DNA of 64,000 nt, from NCBI RefSeq assembly GCF_029784165.1, contig NC_073695.1, forward strand, positions 232,161,916-232,225,915, given 5' to 3'. Under the pieces are notes generated by a model. It did no database searches, was not told where the DNA came from, and saw only the letters and a program-made list of their open reading frames with translations. Numbering within the stretch: position 1 is the stretch's first letter; the number at the start of each line of letters is the position of its first letter. The translations under genes and the position numbers were made by a program. This stretch comes from Wyeomyia smithii (lineage: Eukaryota > Arthropoda > Insecta > Diptera > Culicidae). Positions 22,038 to 36,120 of the stretch are shown here, in pieces.

Positions 22038-22645
22038 ACACTGCCCATAACCGCATAATTGTAACATTTGCAAAATTGGTTGTTCGAGCAAATGACACTT
22101 TTATATTTTGACCTTAAATGCATTGTTCCCAATATATTTTTGCAAATAGACAGTTCAACTAAACTTAGTATCACGAAGAAAGCACTACTTTACACTATGT
22201 AAACGTTGAACACTACTTTTGAAGTCAAATTGGTGGAAATTTTTGCAATGATACTTTTATGCCGTTACTTTCAAGCTACTTTTGGAATTTATCACAGTGG
22301 AAATGAAGTTTTTCTTGTATTCAACAAGCATGAGCTAAACATCAGAAACGGATCACCGGTGGTTGGTTTCCGGACCAGAATCACTTCCGAGTTCCAAAGG
22401 ATACAGATGTGGATTTGGATGGAAGCTCTTATGACAAATTAGTTGAAAAGGTTAAGTAGTGTGACAATTATGCGGTTATTTACGCTATGTGACAAAACAA
22501 TTTGGTATTTTTTACAATTTTTTTCAAACAAACATAAGCATATTTTTTCAGATTTGAAAAGTACATACTATTTTGAGCATTTCCCAATAAAAAGCGCAAA
22601 ATCCATAAAATGTCGAATGTTACAATTATGCGATCACAGGCAGTA
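22038..22645. mobile_element. Probable TA-type MITE with ACCGCATAATTGTAACATT ends
   Basis: Inward-facing ends read TACACTGCCCATAACCGCAT...ATTGTAACATT on the left and TACTGCC..TGATCGCATAATTGTAACATT on the right (inverse of 22610-22645). A third related segment (GACAATTATGCGGTTA) lies inside at 22461. No transposase frame is present. Exact ends and target duplication are uncertain. Confidence 0.5.
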
Positions 22646-23425
22646 CAGCTCTGACAAATAGATGAGACAAAGCTGTTATTAGCGATAAGTAAAACTTTTA
22701 ATGATTGATAGGTAACCTTTTTCTTAAAAATAAAAAACAGCGAGAACTTAGTTGCGCACCCAAATAAAATTAAATGTCTCCGAAGATACAAAACGCAGAA
22801 AACTAGAGGAAAAATAATATTTCATGAATTTTAACACGAACTCAGTATAAATAGTATAAATAATTTGAAATGACTTGAAAATTATCATAACAGTCAAAAA
22901 AGTTAGTACAAATTTCGATCAAATTTTTATTTTTTTTTTTTTCAATCGATGAACTTGTGTTGTTTTATTTAAACATAACAATAAACTTATTGAAAGGATC
23001 CAGGGTGAAACACTGGTTTTGGCCATACTATGTTACATATAAAGAATATTTTCGATTTTCCTTTACCCAAAATATAATTGAAGACGTGATATGGTAACTC
23101 AATTAGAGCCAATTTTGGCCATAGTTTTTCTATAGTCGTCATGTGATGATAATGATGTTCAATTATGTAATAACTTCACTCAATTTCATTTTGTGTTTTT
23201 TACATAAATTGCCTAGTATATTAAAGCGTGGGTCGTTTAATATCTGGACGATAAAAATGGATCTACCTCGGAGCCATGTTAATGAAGTAAAAATATTGAG
23301 TATTCAAAATAAAGATAATTTATAGCACTTTAAAGTAAAAAACTGAAATAATTATTTTGATTTGGTTTCAGTTAAATCTCAAATTCTTCTTCGAATACCC
23401 CTTGAATTGCACGCTGGGAAAACAT
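22646..23425. other. Unassigned AT-rich DNA
   Basis: This stretch contains a T run at 22928-22942 and short frames only. Nothing else is supported. Confidence 0.45.
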
Positions 23426-23725
23426 GAACCCAAATTGCCACTCATTAGAAGCCGATGGGTTGGCAACCTAAAATATAGCATTTCTTAGGTAAAATTGGTC
23501 GAAAAATCGATTGGTGTTATTTTCATTCTGTGCAGGGCATGGAAAAAGGTCTATATTTCCAAAAATACGCAAAAATAGCGTGAAAAGGGGCAAAATAGAC
23601 CATTTCCCGTACCCTGCCTAAAATGAAACCATCACCATTCGATTTGTTGACCAATTTTACACAAGAAATGCTATATTTCAGGTTGTTAGCCCAGCGGCGA
23701 TTATTTAGTGAAAATGTGGGTTCCG
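23426..23725. repeat. 300-bp imperfect palindrome (hairpin), possible MITE
   Basis: Left arm 23426-23561 and right arm 23592-23725 are inverted copies around a loop of about 30 bases. Shared blocks include GAACCCA, GGCAACCT.AAATATAGCATTTCTT, GTAAAATTGGTC and GCAGGG.A.GG. A smaller hairpin (GATTATTTAGTGAAAA / TTTTCACTAAATAATCG, 23699-23745) overlaps the right side. No coding potential. Confidence 0.65.
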
Positions 23726-24121
23726 GTTTTTCACTAAATAATCGTCGCTAATTTCCTATTCCTAATTCTTAATTAGTATTAGGAATTTGGGCGCATTGGT
23801 TTACCGGAGCGGCCATTCTGTTCCACCATCTTTTCATATCTGTCGCATTCCGAGTCACCTTTCCACTCTTCCTAAACTTCTGTTTAACAGTTACGCAGTA
23901 TTTTTTCAATTTGGCGAAATTGAGGGTAAATTACTGGAACGAATCCCGTTTCTCTGCTGTATTGGCAGGTCGTCAAATTAGACCAGAATTTTCCAGGTTC
24001 ATTTTGAGCTCAAAAAAACGGAACAACACGTTTTTTCGGAAGCACTACTTAAGCATTCTTGAATCGATAGTTTCGATTGTCACGAATTTGCACTTGCTAA
24101 GAGTTATCTCGACTAGTGGCT

Positions 24122-24444
24122 TTATAGAACTTCTGGCCATCGCAGATCGCAATTCTTCTTACAGACCATTTTTTTGACGGTGCTTTGGCCAGCATTGAAT
24201 TTCTTTGCGATATTATGATCTAACAGCCCTGGGTTTGTCTTGATTGTTCTCAACACCACCAGTATCCGATCCTTGGTTCCACTACGACGCTTGCCATAAT
24301 TCTGCCGACCGATAGAATGCCGCTCAAGAAGATGTTTGTTGATCTCGTCTTCGCGATTTTTGAACCTGACCACGTCGGATTTTGGGTATATAATTTCTTT
24401 GAAACAAAATGACTCTTGACGAACTTTTCAGTACTGAGCGACAA
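24122..24444 (-). pseudogene. IS630-Tc1-mariner-type transposase N-terminal fragment
   Basis: On the minus strand HSIGRQNYGKRRSGTKDRIL is followed by TIKTNPGLLDHNIAKKFNAG and QSTVKKM. This is a helix-turn-helix of the paired-like DNA-binding domain found in IS630-like transposases. A second overlapping frame (24250-24444) carries the upstream residues, indicating a frameshift. Downstream (below 24122) the reading has stops and the catalytic domain is not recognisable. The assignment rests on pattern memory, not alignment. Confidence 0.5.
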
Positions 24445-25755
24445 ACCATATCAAAACAAAATGATGTCAAAACTTTTTTTTTCTAATATTTTCTTTTTTT
24501 CACAATTAACCCAAGCGCTCTTCCTGGAAGGCATTTCATGAGATGTCGACAGCTACTGGAAAAGCTGGAAGAAGCTTTCCGCTTGGCTCAGACCACTACC
24601 GCGTTGGGGTCACTAACCAGCTTTGATTAATCGTAATCATTCAAATAGACGCTGTCGCTGGAGGTCTTTGTTTCGCTCACTTCAACCGTTCAGACAGAAG
24701 CGTAACACAGACTGCGCACTAATTAAAAAACGGGCGGATGCTGAGCAGCAGCTAAAAGTGCAGTAAGAATACAAGTGGTCTTAACTGGACGTTATGACTC
24801 AGGAATTTATGACTTGTCATGTTGTCAGCGTTGTTCGAAGAAAGAAAAAAAAATGCTGCCAAGGCATTACATTTTTTTAGGCAACAACCCAAGAACACCT
24901 GAGAAAATGTTACACAATTCCGGATTACGTTTGCAATTCCAAACCGCAATCAAGAGGTCTTCTCGGGTTGAGACCTGCTTACATTGGCCTCCGGGCACGG
25001 ACACGGTGGGAGGCAGATAAACCCAAAGAAGAAAAGAAAAAAAAAACAGATAAAAATTAGTGCCGATGCAATTGAATTTATTTCTGGTCGGCTGGTAGGT
25101 ACGCGGAGTGGTTTCCAAGGCACTAGAAACGTTTGCCAAACGAGTTTTCTCTTCCTTCTCCCGGTTTTTCTATGTAAAGCCCACAGACTTGCTGTTTTTA
25201 TTTTGCTCGCTATCTCACTTTTCTTTTCGCACCGTTCACAGCCTACTTACTTCCCTTGCGCAGCAGCGAGCGGTTGTTCGTTCAATGAAACTGAAAGTTG
25301 TTTCGGTTTCTTTGGCCGTGGATTTGGCTGAGATTTGCTGCACCTCGGCTAGGCTGACTGGGGGCCCCACGATAGAAGGTGGCAAGGGACAGGGGGTGGC
25401 TTTTTGCTTGCGCTTTTCCGAGCTCCATTTCGCTCGGGCCCCGGCCTGGTTTCTATTTCGTGCGCAATTTCTTCCTACTTTTTATAATTCGATTACATTT
25501 ACCGCCTCATGTGGCAATAATCCACTCGCGGTGCGCTCTTGTGCCGCCTGAATGAAGAATGTAATGGCAATCGAAGGTAGGAAGTGACGGAAAGCGAAAG
25601 TGCACTTTTGGGTGAATGGAAACAGGAAATTTTTAATTTGCGCTCGGAAGGCTTTCAGAATGAAGGTTCGGCTGGCGATCGTGTGTGCCCATTCGCGTCT
25701 GGCTGTTGAGAAATTCTTCCGGATCTCGGTGAGGTTTTGGGGTGATTAGAAAACA
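24445..25755. other. No gene recognised; GC-richer stretch at 25.3-25.6 kb
   Basis: Between about 25240 and 25560 the base composition is clearly richer in G and C than the neighbours, and a 147-codon frame runs 25108-25551. Its residue order suggests no domain and it overlaps equally open frames. It may be untranslated or promoter DNA of a gene outside the window. Confidence 0.35.
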
Positions 25756-26335
25756 ATCTTTGCGTTTTCTGGCCTTTAGAAGGCGTTCTCGGCGATTCTG
25801 AGCTTAATTCGGGATCATTTTCTTTTTTGTCGTTTTCTGGCCTTTAGAAGGCGTTTTCGGCGATTCTGAGCTCAATTTAGGATCATTTTCTTTTTTGGCG
25901 TTTTCTGGCCTTTAAAAGGGGTTTTCGGCCATTCTGTGCTCAATTTGGGATCATTTTCTGTTTTGGCCTTTTCTGGCCTTTAGAAGGGGTTTTTGGCCAT
26001 TCTGAGCTCAATTTGGGATCATTTTCTATTTTGGCCTTTTCTGGCCTTCAGAAGGGGTCGTTGGCGATTCTGAGTTTAATTTGGGATCATTTTCTATTTT
26101 TGCCTTTTCTGGCCTTTAGAAGGGGATTTTGGCGATTCTGAGCTCAATTTGGGATCATTTTCTATTTAAGCCTTTTCTGGCCTTTAGAAGGGGTTTTTGG
26201 CGATTCTGAGCTTAATTTGGGATCATTTTCTATTTTAGCCTTCTCTGGCCTTTAGAAGGCGTTTTTGGCGATTCTGAGCGCAATTTGGGATCATTTTCTT
26301 ATTTGGCCTTTTCTGGCCTTTAGAAGGCGTTTTCG
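25756..26335 (+). repeat. Tandem array, 68-bp unit, about 8.5 copies
   Basis: The landmark GATCATTTTC recurs at 25813, 25881, 25949, 26017, 26085, 26153, 26221 and 26289, exactly 68 bases apart each time. Each unit also carries TTTTCTGGCCTTTAGAAGG and GGCGATTCTGAGCTCAATTT. Units differ by a few substitutions but no length change. A minisatellite. Confidence 0.9.
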
Positions 26336-26465
26336 CAAGAAATCGCAACACAAAACCATATGCGATAAAACACTTGGTTGCTCATACAGCTATACGATAG
26401 TGATGTACCATAGAACTTTATACGAGGTAACCCGTGCAAACATATGCGATTTTTAGTTATCTAGG
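26335..26465 (+). repeat. Direct repeat, copy 1 of 2
   Basis: Matches 26655-26790. Shared blocks are GCAAGAA.TCGCAA, CATACAGC.ATACGATA.TGATGT, CCATAGAACTTT.TACGAGGTAA and TTATGCGA. The separation is about 325 bases. It begins exactly where the 68-bp array ends. Confidence 0.65.
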
Positions 26466-26654
26466 CTTGTTTTCATGAGTTAAGTCATTAAGGGTGATAC
26501 AAAATGATAGGTTTTGCGACTAGATTTATATGCAATACGACGTGATACTGGAGATTTTGCTTTATACGTATAATCATCACCTTGTGAGTTTACTATGAGT
26601 TTCGACAGGCATGATATGAGTTTATGTATATTACTATGCGAGTATGTTACACTC

Positions 26655-26790
26655 ATCGCAAGAAGTTCGCAAAATAACACCATAAGCGATTAAACACATA
26701 CGTTGTTCATACAGCAATACGATACTGATGTGCCATAGAACTTTCTACGAGGTAATCCGCGCAATCTTATGCGACTTCTGGTTGTCTGGG
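26655..26790 (+). repeat. Direct repeat, copy 2 of 2
   Basis: Second copy of the segment at 26335-26465, same strand, diverged by point changes. Their spacing suggests a single local duplication or a longer degenerate array. No coding content. Confidence 0.65.
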
Positions 26791-29410
26791 ATGTGTTTCG
26801 TTATAATCGTATCGTATCTTTAGGGTGATTCATATAATTAATTTTAGTTATACTGTAGCGTAAGTAATTATGATAAATTTAAGAACTTGGGTTTAGGTTT
26901 AGATTAGGGTTTAGTTTAACTAATTCTAGATTTAATATTTAGCTTTAAGTGAATAATATTTTAGATGCATTTTGAATAATTATGATACAGATTTTAGTTA
27001 GAATTCTTGGTTTATTTATGGTTCAACAATAAATTTCAAAACCCTCTTTTGTATATTTTTGGTCACTATTTGGTCGTTATCTGGTCTCTATTTGGTCAAT
27101 ATTTTATTGAAAAGTCACTAAAGTCACTATTATTCTGCTACTAGCCCTGATATTTCACGAGAAAATCGTAACCAAATATCGCTAGCGGCAAAGATGTGTT
27201 TCGTGGAAGTTTTCTTCGGCCGAAAAAAATATCTAGATGTGTGAAAGTGGCAGTTTAAATTTTGTCAAAAAAAAAAAACAATAAAAATGTTTGAGTTTTT
27301 AATGGAGTGATTCATTCATGCGAACAAAAAAACTTCAACGTTCAAGGTAAGTTAACACAAATTGAGTTTCTGAGTGGAATATAAGCAGTAGAGTTTGGCA
27401 AACTGAATCCTGCCCACAACGCATATCACCTGACGAAGCCGTCAGTTACCCTATATATATTAAATACGGGTCAATTTTTTTGATATTGATATGTCAAATG
27501 AATTGAAAGTCTGAGAGGGCTTACCGAATGGAAATTGACTCCGGAATGCGCTGCAAGTACTCAGTCATTCTGCAAAGGGTCTTTGGAAGGTCGGTAGAGC
27601 TAACACCTTCTAGGTTCCGAAAACAAGACAGACGCAGAAACAAGAATCAACAGCATTGTCTTTTTTTCACCCTATCACTGCCAGACAGTGGAATCTAGAA
27701 GGTCATACATACATACACATACATACATTAGAAAACAATCTTTTGCCACGTCGTCACTTAATATCAGAAGAACTATTAAGCTACAGAATTAATAGTTTGA
27801 CTGTTTTATGATAAAACCAATGTTGTTTTATAGAGCATTTGCTCAATTTATGATGATATTTCTAAAAAAATTGATCGAATGAACAATGAAAACGTGGCTT
27901 AGGTACGACCTCTGATACAGTTATTGAACGCTCTTAAGCCTGTACAGGAAAACAATAAGCTGCATTGAAATAGTAATTAGTTTGGCTCGTGATTCGAATT
28001 AAACCTCAAAATATAACGATAATAAGTAATTACCCACAAACGCCGGGGGAAACATAATCTTTGCGTTCCGAGTTATTGTACAGCAGAAGTGGTTTTAGCG
28101 GAAGGCATCGCAGGCCGTCGGAATATAAGAACCGATTTTTTGTTCCTTCCAATACTATCTGATCGGAGTTTTTTTACGTTTCCCTTTCGAAGACCCAAAA
28201 CAGGCAAGAGCAAGAAAGAGAAAAAAAACTTTAAATCTTTAACAACATCAGCGTTTCGCCGGTACCGAAAACGACGCCTATTTAGTTTCATTCTCTTTTC
28301 TGGTTTCACTTATCCTCCCGAAGCAGTTTTCAGCTTAATTTATTCGTATTTGAAAGATAAATATTCTTACACTTGTGCAATGTGCGTAGACCCTAGAGTG
28401 ATGCTAGCGAAGCAAACCCAAGCGGATAGGAAAACTTTGTACAACCGCCCGATATGACAGGCAACTCTGCCGTAATGCGTCAAGTGTTTTCAGATTTTTT
28501 CCTCTTAGTCTTTTCGTTTTTTTCTCCTACCATAAATCCACCATAATAGAAATGATACGGCCGTAAAACGAGAACCCTCGAGAAAGGGATTTTCTAATTT
28601 ATTTACTCACTTTTCATCCTGATTCCTAGGGACCCTTTCTGCTTCGGTTGCGCATCCGGACATCGTTCTGACTGGTCACGTTAGGTCCTTCGTAGGATTA
28701 AAAAACGACCAATCATGTTTTGTAAAGCTTCACAATTCAATTTTTTTTCTTTAAAGCGCACTTATATTTCTTCAATGCGAAATGCATTATATTATTTTGA
28801 TTAATATCTTTTTATTGTTTGAATGACTCGATTTTCGTTCAACCTGATTGAGTTTGATGAACAATAAATTTGCAGCTGCGTTAGCTACATTTTTCTCATC
28901 TTTCCAGTTATGTGCATCAAATTGGTGATAAATTTCCGACAGTATTACACTTTTGAGATCGTTATAGCAGCTAAACTGTTGTTCAAATATTTGGCGCAAG
29001 TGGATTTTTTGTTTGTTCAAATCGTAACGACTGATTTCCCACCCGGTATACGTTTCTGTTGCATATGAATTTCCGTTTTCGGGCGATAAAACAAAACAAA
29101 AGGCGATTGTATAGAAGCTCCATTATCACACAGTGATTTGAAATAAAGCTTTACAATTGAGGCAATTATTTTATATTTGAGAAACGCCTGCGGAAAAAGA
29201 ACGATCTCGTAAAATGATGATATAGTTAATGATTGGAAACATTTTGATTGACTGCCTCATGATGAGCAGTTTCGGAAGTTTCGCGAATCAGCTAGTTACC
29301 AGCTCTTGTTATATCGTTTTGTTAGTAACTTTTTGGAAGTCTACGTACAAGTTTAAACAACGGACATAAAAGACAAAAACAATGAGATTCTTTGATTTTT
29401 ATTTTATTTT
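26791..29410. other. Unassigned DNA
   Basis: Short-period phrases occur: a TTTGGTC.TAT motif repeated at 27058-27105 and a CATA microsatellite at 27702-27725. A 122-codon frame at 28089-28457 has a lysine-rich, low-information sequence and no recognisable domain. I support no gene here. Confidence 0.4.
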
Positions 29411-29412
29411 TA

Positions 29413-29678
29413 TACTGCCGTGAGATGACAAAGTGATGTAAGTGCCATTTTTTTAATATGGGTTTTTCATGCTGATTTGTTCAGCATTCGAAGGCCTATC
29501 CTTTGGTATTTACCTTTTTGTTGTAGTTTACTCGTACGTTGCATGAAATCAAAAAAAAAAAACAAAGTGACGTAGGCACCTATTTTAATACAAAAGTGAC
29601 ACGAAATTCATTTGTTTTTGGGCCGTACTGAAAAACTGATCACCTGGATCTACGTCACAATGTCATCTCATGGCAGTA
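29413..29678. mobile_element. TA-flanked MITE, 266 bp
   Basis: The terminal inverted repeats start TACTGCC.TGAGATGACA and extend about 25 bases imperfectly. TA flanks both ends (29411-29412, 29679-29680). GTGACGTA-type motifs recur inside. The short length, lack of coding capacity and TA duplication fit a Tc1/mariner-mobilised MITE. The TACTGCC start is shared with the element at 22038-22645. Confidence 0.65.
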
Positions 29679-29922
29679 TACCCATAGCTGTAAAGTAAAC
29701 AACGATTAGGAGAAATTTAAATATTGGATCAAAATAAAAAAAAAAGGATGGTATCCAAGACACGAACGTAGGAATACGTAAATTATTATTCATTAAACTT
29801 TTCAGGTATTTTCAGGAATATAGTGTGCTGACTCAGAACTTTTCTGAGTTAAAAATGCTGTGATGTCGAACAACTGTCTTTCTGAAATCCTTTAATATTT
29901 TGTATGAAGTAAAATAAATTTT

Positions 29923-30400
29923 GCTATACCCAGCCGCAGCCGCGAGTTGCAACACGCAACAGATATGCTGTTGTGTGGCTGAGAGTGCTGCGCACATGGT
30001 GTCTGCTTCCAATCTACACGAGAAGAATTTGGATGTCTTCCAACACGATACAACGTGTTATTTTGTTGCGTGGTTGAGAGCTGGAATTTTTATGCGCACT
30101 GTTTTCTATAAGACAAAACTTGTGATACCCACTATTAAACAAAAATTTAGAAAGTCGATTTCATTTGGCATCTTACTGTCATGCGATAAACAACAATTCT
30201 TATGTTGTTCTCGAATTGACCATAGACGAAACTACGCCACGGTTTATTCAAACAGCACGTGCGCAGCATTTTGAACTTCATTCTCACGTCTGCGACGTCG
30301 TCACCGTCGGCACGAACGGAATTTTGTTGTCCCCCAGCCGCACAGATGCTATATGCAACACCACGCAACAGCGTAACAAACTGAGTACTGCACCTGTGAC
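29923..30400 (+). repeat. Dispersed CAGCCGCA repeat, copies 2 and 3
   Basis: A partial copy at 29923-29975 and a fuller copy at 30315-30400 match 1215-1310. The fuller copy shares GGCACGAAC..AATTTTGTTG, CAGCCGCA, CTATATGCAACAC and GCAACAGCGTAACAAA. The intervening sequence has no recognised gene. Confidence 0.5.
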
Positions 30401-30569
30401 TATCTACTTCCATCCCGGCTTTGTTTTGCTTATCTTCATCTTAAAGAGAAAACAGTTTTCTTTCCTCTTAATAACTGCGAGCTTACATTCAATGTGCATC
30501 ACACCATCTGCTGTAGAGAGAGCGCAGAGTAATAGTTTCTCCGACGAAACAACGCTCCTAATTTGACAG

Positions 30570-30900
30570 AGCAAAAATCCAGTGAAACTCTTGTAAATTG
30601 CTCATCCGCGCACGCAAGAAAAATGAAATAAATTGCTCGGCGATCAACTGAGCATTGCGTTACCGTTCTCATCGCTCTGGGGTGCAGCAAAAACAGTATA
30701 AAATCGAATTTTCTGCAGAATACGCACCCATGGTGAGTTGTCAATCTTCCTATAATATTAAATTAGAAAACGGTTAGGTTGTGGCTTCAATGTGAACCTG
30801 AATGTTTTGATATTTGGCCAACTTCTCTTCTAGTAAAGGAGAAGCTAGCGAAAACTTCTCCCTCTCAAACTGAGAGAGCAAATAAATGTTTGTTTGTGAG
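30570..30900 (+). repeat. Dispersed repeat, copy 2 (pairs with 5640-5990)
   Basis: Colinear with 5640-5990 through CCAGTGAAACTCT, GCTCATCCG, GCATTGCGTTA, AACAGTATAAAATCGAA, CAGAATACGCAC, GTGGCTTCAAT and the CTGAGAGAG end. The TATAAAA near 30695 is absent from the other copy, where the equivalent reads GTGTAAAG. Confidence 0.55.
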
Positions 30901-33830
<2,930 letters not shown>

Positions 33831-34410
33831 AAGAATTTGAATGAATTGAAAAATTGAAGAATTTAAGAATTTAAGAATTGAACAATTGAACAATTGAAGA
33901 ATTGAACAATTGAAGAATTGAAGAATTGAAGAATTGAAGAATTAAGGAATTGAAGAATTGAAGAATTAAAGAATTGAAAAATTGAAGAATTGAACAATTG
34001 AAGAATTGGAGAATTGAAGAATTGAAGAATCGGAGAATTAAGAAATTGAAGAATTGAAGAACCGAAGAATTAAAAAAATGAAGAATTGAAGAGCTGAAGA
34101 ATTGAAGAATTGAAGAATTGAAGAATTGAAGAATTGAAGCATTGAAGAATTGAAGAATTGAAGAATTGAAGAATTGAAGAAATGAAGAATTGAAGAATTG
34201 AAGAATTGAAGAATTGAAGAATTGAAGAATTGAAGAATTGAAGAATTGAAGAATTGAAGAATTGAAGAATTGAGGAATTGAAGAATTGAAGAATTGAAGA
34301 GTTGAAGAATTGAAGAATTGAAGAATTGAAAAATTGAAGAATTGAAGAATTGAAGAATTGAAGAATTGAAGGTTTGAAGAATTGAAGAATTGAGGAATTG
34401 AAAAATTAAA
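33831..34410 (+). repeat. (GAAGAATT)n octamer array
   Basis: Directly abuts the TCTG array. The unit GAAGAATT repeats with scattered changes (GAACAATT, GAGGAATT, GGAGAATT) for about 580 bases. One strand is strongly purine-rich. Confidence 0.9.
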
Positions 34411-35480
34411 AATTAAAGAACTGAATAATGGAATAAGTCAAAAATTGCATAACTCAAGGATTGCAAAAAAGTTGATATCTGAAAAAATGAAGGAACAAAT
34501 AAGAACATCAAAACAACTTTATAAGATTTAAAAACATAAAGAACAAAATGGAAAATACTAAATGATAAAATTGAATAAAACTTTATGCTTTTATTCAATT
34601 TTATCATTAACAGAATAAACGAATGAAATAATGGAAAAATAATAGAAATAGTCTGATGAAACAATAAATAAATGATAAAATAAAAAAAACTATAAGAATG
34701 AATAAATTGGAGGATAAAAAAGTTCAAGACTAAAAGAAATAAAGGGAATATTAAGAATAAAAGAATAAGTAATGAAAAAATAAAAAAAACGAATAAATGA
34801 AAAACATTTTCTTATAAAATAGTAGAATGAGCGAATGGAAGAATAAAAGAATAAAAGAGTAAAAGCATGACATAATGAAAAAACTATTTTTTCAAGGAAA
34901 TAATGAAAAACTGAAAGAATAAAAATATAAAGAATTAATAAAAAAAAGAATTAGGAATTAAAGAGTTAAAATATTGAGGAATTGAAATATTAAAGAATTA
35001 AGGAATTACATAATGAAAAAATGGAAGAGAGAAAGAATGAATGAATAGAAGAATGAAAAAATGAAAAAATTAAGAAAAAGAAAAAGAGAAAGAATGGAAG
35101 AATGGAGGACTGAAAAACTAAAAGAATGAAAGATTGAAAGAACGGAAAAATAAAAGAATTGGAAAAATGAAGGAATGAAATATTGAAAGAATGAAAAAAT
35201 GGAAAAAGAAATTAGCGAAAGAATAAAAGAACGCAAGAATAAAAGAACGATTAGAGATTAAAATAACATTGAAGCGATAAAAAAAATGAAAGAATTAAGG
35301 AAATTAAGCATCATTGAATTTTTGAATTAGAGTAATTAAGAGTTAAGGAGTTAAAAAATTAAGGAATTTAACAATCAAAGAAATAAACAATTAAAGAACT
35401 AAAGAAGTTAGGAAGAAAGAGTTCCAGATTGAAAGAATGAAAATATGAAAGAATAAATGAAAAAAAAGATTGAAAAAATG
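34411..35480 (+). repeat. Decayed purine-rich low-complexity region
   Basis: Degenerate GAAAAATAAAAGAAT-like sequence connects the two octamer arrays. It contains a short inverted repeat near 34570-34610 (AATTGAATAAAA / TTTTATTCAATT). Frames rich in Phe, Ser, Ile and His on the minus strand are by-products of the repeat. Confidence 0.8.
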
Positions 35481-35760
35481 GAAGAATGAAAGAATGAAAT
35501 AATCAAAGAATGAAAGGATGAAAGAATGAAAGAATGAAAGCTTGAATGAATGAAAGAATGAAAGAATGAAAGAATGAAAGAATGAAAGAATGAAAGAATG
35601 AAAGAATGAAAGAATGAAAGAATGAAAGAATGAAAGAATGAAAGAATGAAAGAATGAAAGAATGAAAGAATGAAAGAATGAAAGAATGAAAGAATGAAAG
35701 AATGAAAGAATGAAAGAATGAAAGAATGAAAGAATGAAAGAATGAAAAAAATAAAAAAAA
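35481..35760 (+). repeat. (GAAAGAAT)n octamer array
   Basis: Nearly pure GAAAGAAT for about 230 bases (35525-35750), one substitution away from the GAAGAATT-type array upstream. It trails off into degenerate purine-rich DNA to about 36120. Confidence 0.9.
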
Positions 35761-36120
35761 ACAAGAATGAAAAAATAAAAGGGTGAAAGATTTAATGAAT
35801 GAATGAATGAATGATGGAAAGAATGGAAGTATAATAGAAGAAAGAAGTAAACAAACTTAAAAAATTAAATAGTGAATGAAAGAATGGAAAAATGAAAGAA
35901 CAAAACAATGAAAGTATTAAAGATTGAAGAATGGAGGACCAAGGAATGAAAAATGAAAAAGTAAAAGTATAAAAGAAATAAAAATTATAGAATAAGAAAA
36001 TGAATAAATGAAAGAATGAAAGAATGAAAAGGAAAAAAAATAAAGTATGAATGAGTGGAGGTCGAAAAATGGTAAAATGATAAAATTAAATAATTAAAAA
36101 TTAGAGAATGAAAATATTCG
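35761..36120 (+). repeat. Decaying edge of the purine-rich array
   Basis: GAATGAATGAATGAATGA and scattered AAAGAATGAAA runs continue the octamer theme and fade out near 36120, where ordinary AT-rich sequence begins. Confidence 0.75.

Noticed and set aside
25108..25551. 147-codon plus-strand frame
   Set aside because: Overlapping frames are similarly open and the residue order suggests no family; treated as compositional.
35408..35764. Phe/Ser/His/Ile-rich minus-strand frames in the purine-rich arrays
   Set aside because: Period-8 microsatellite translation; composition follows the repeat unit exactly.
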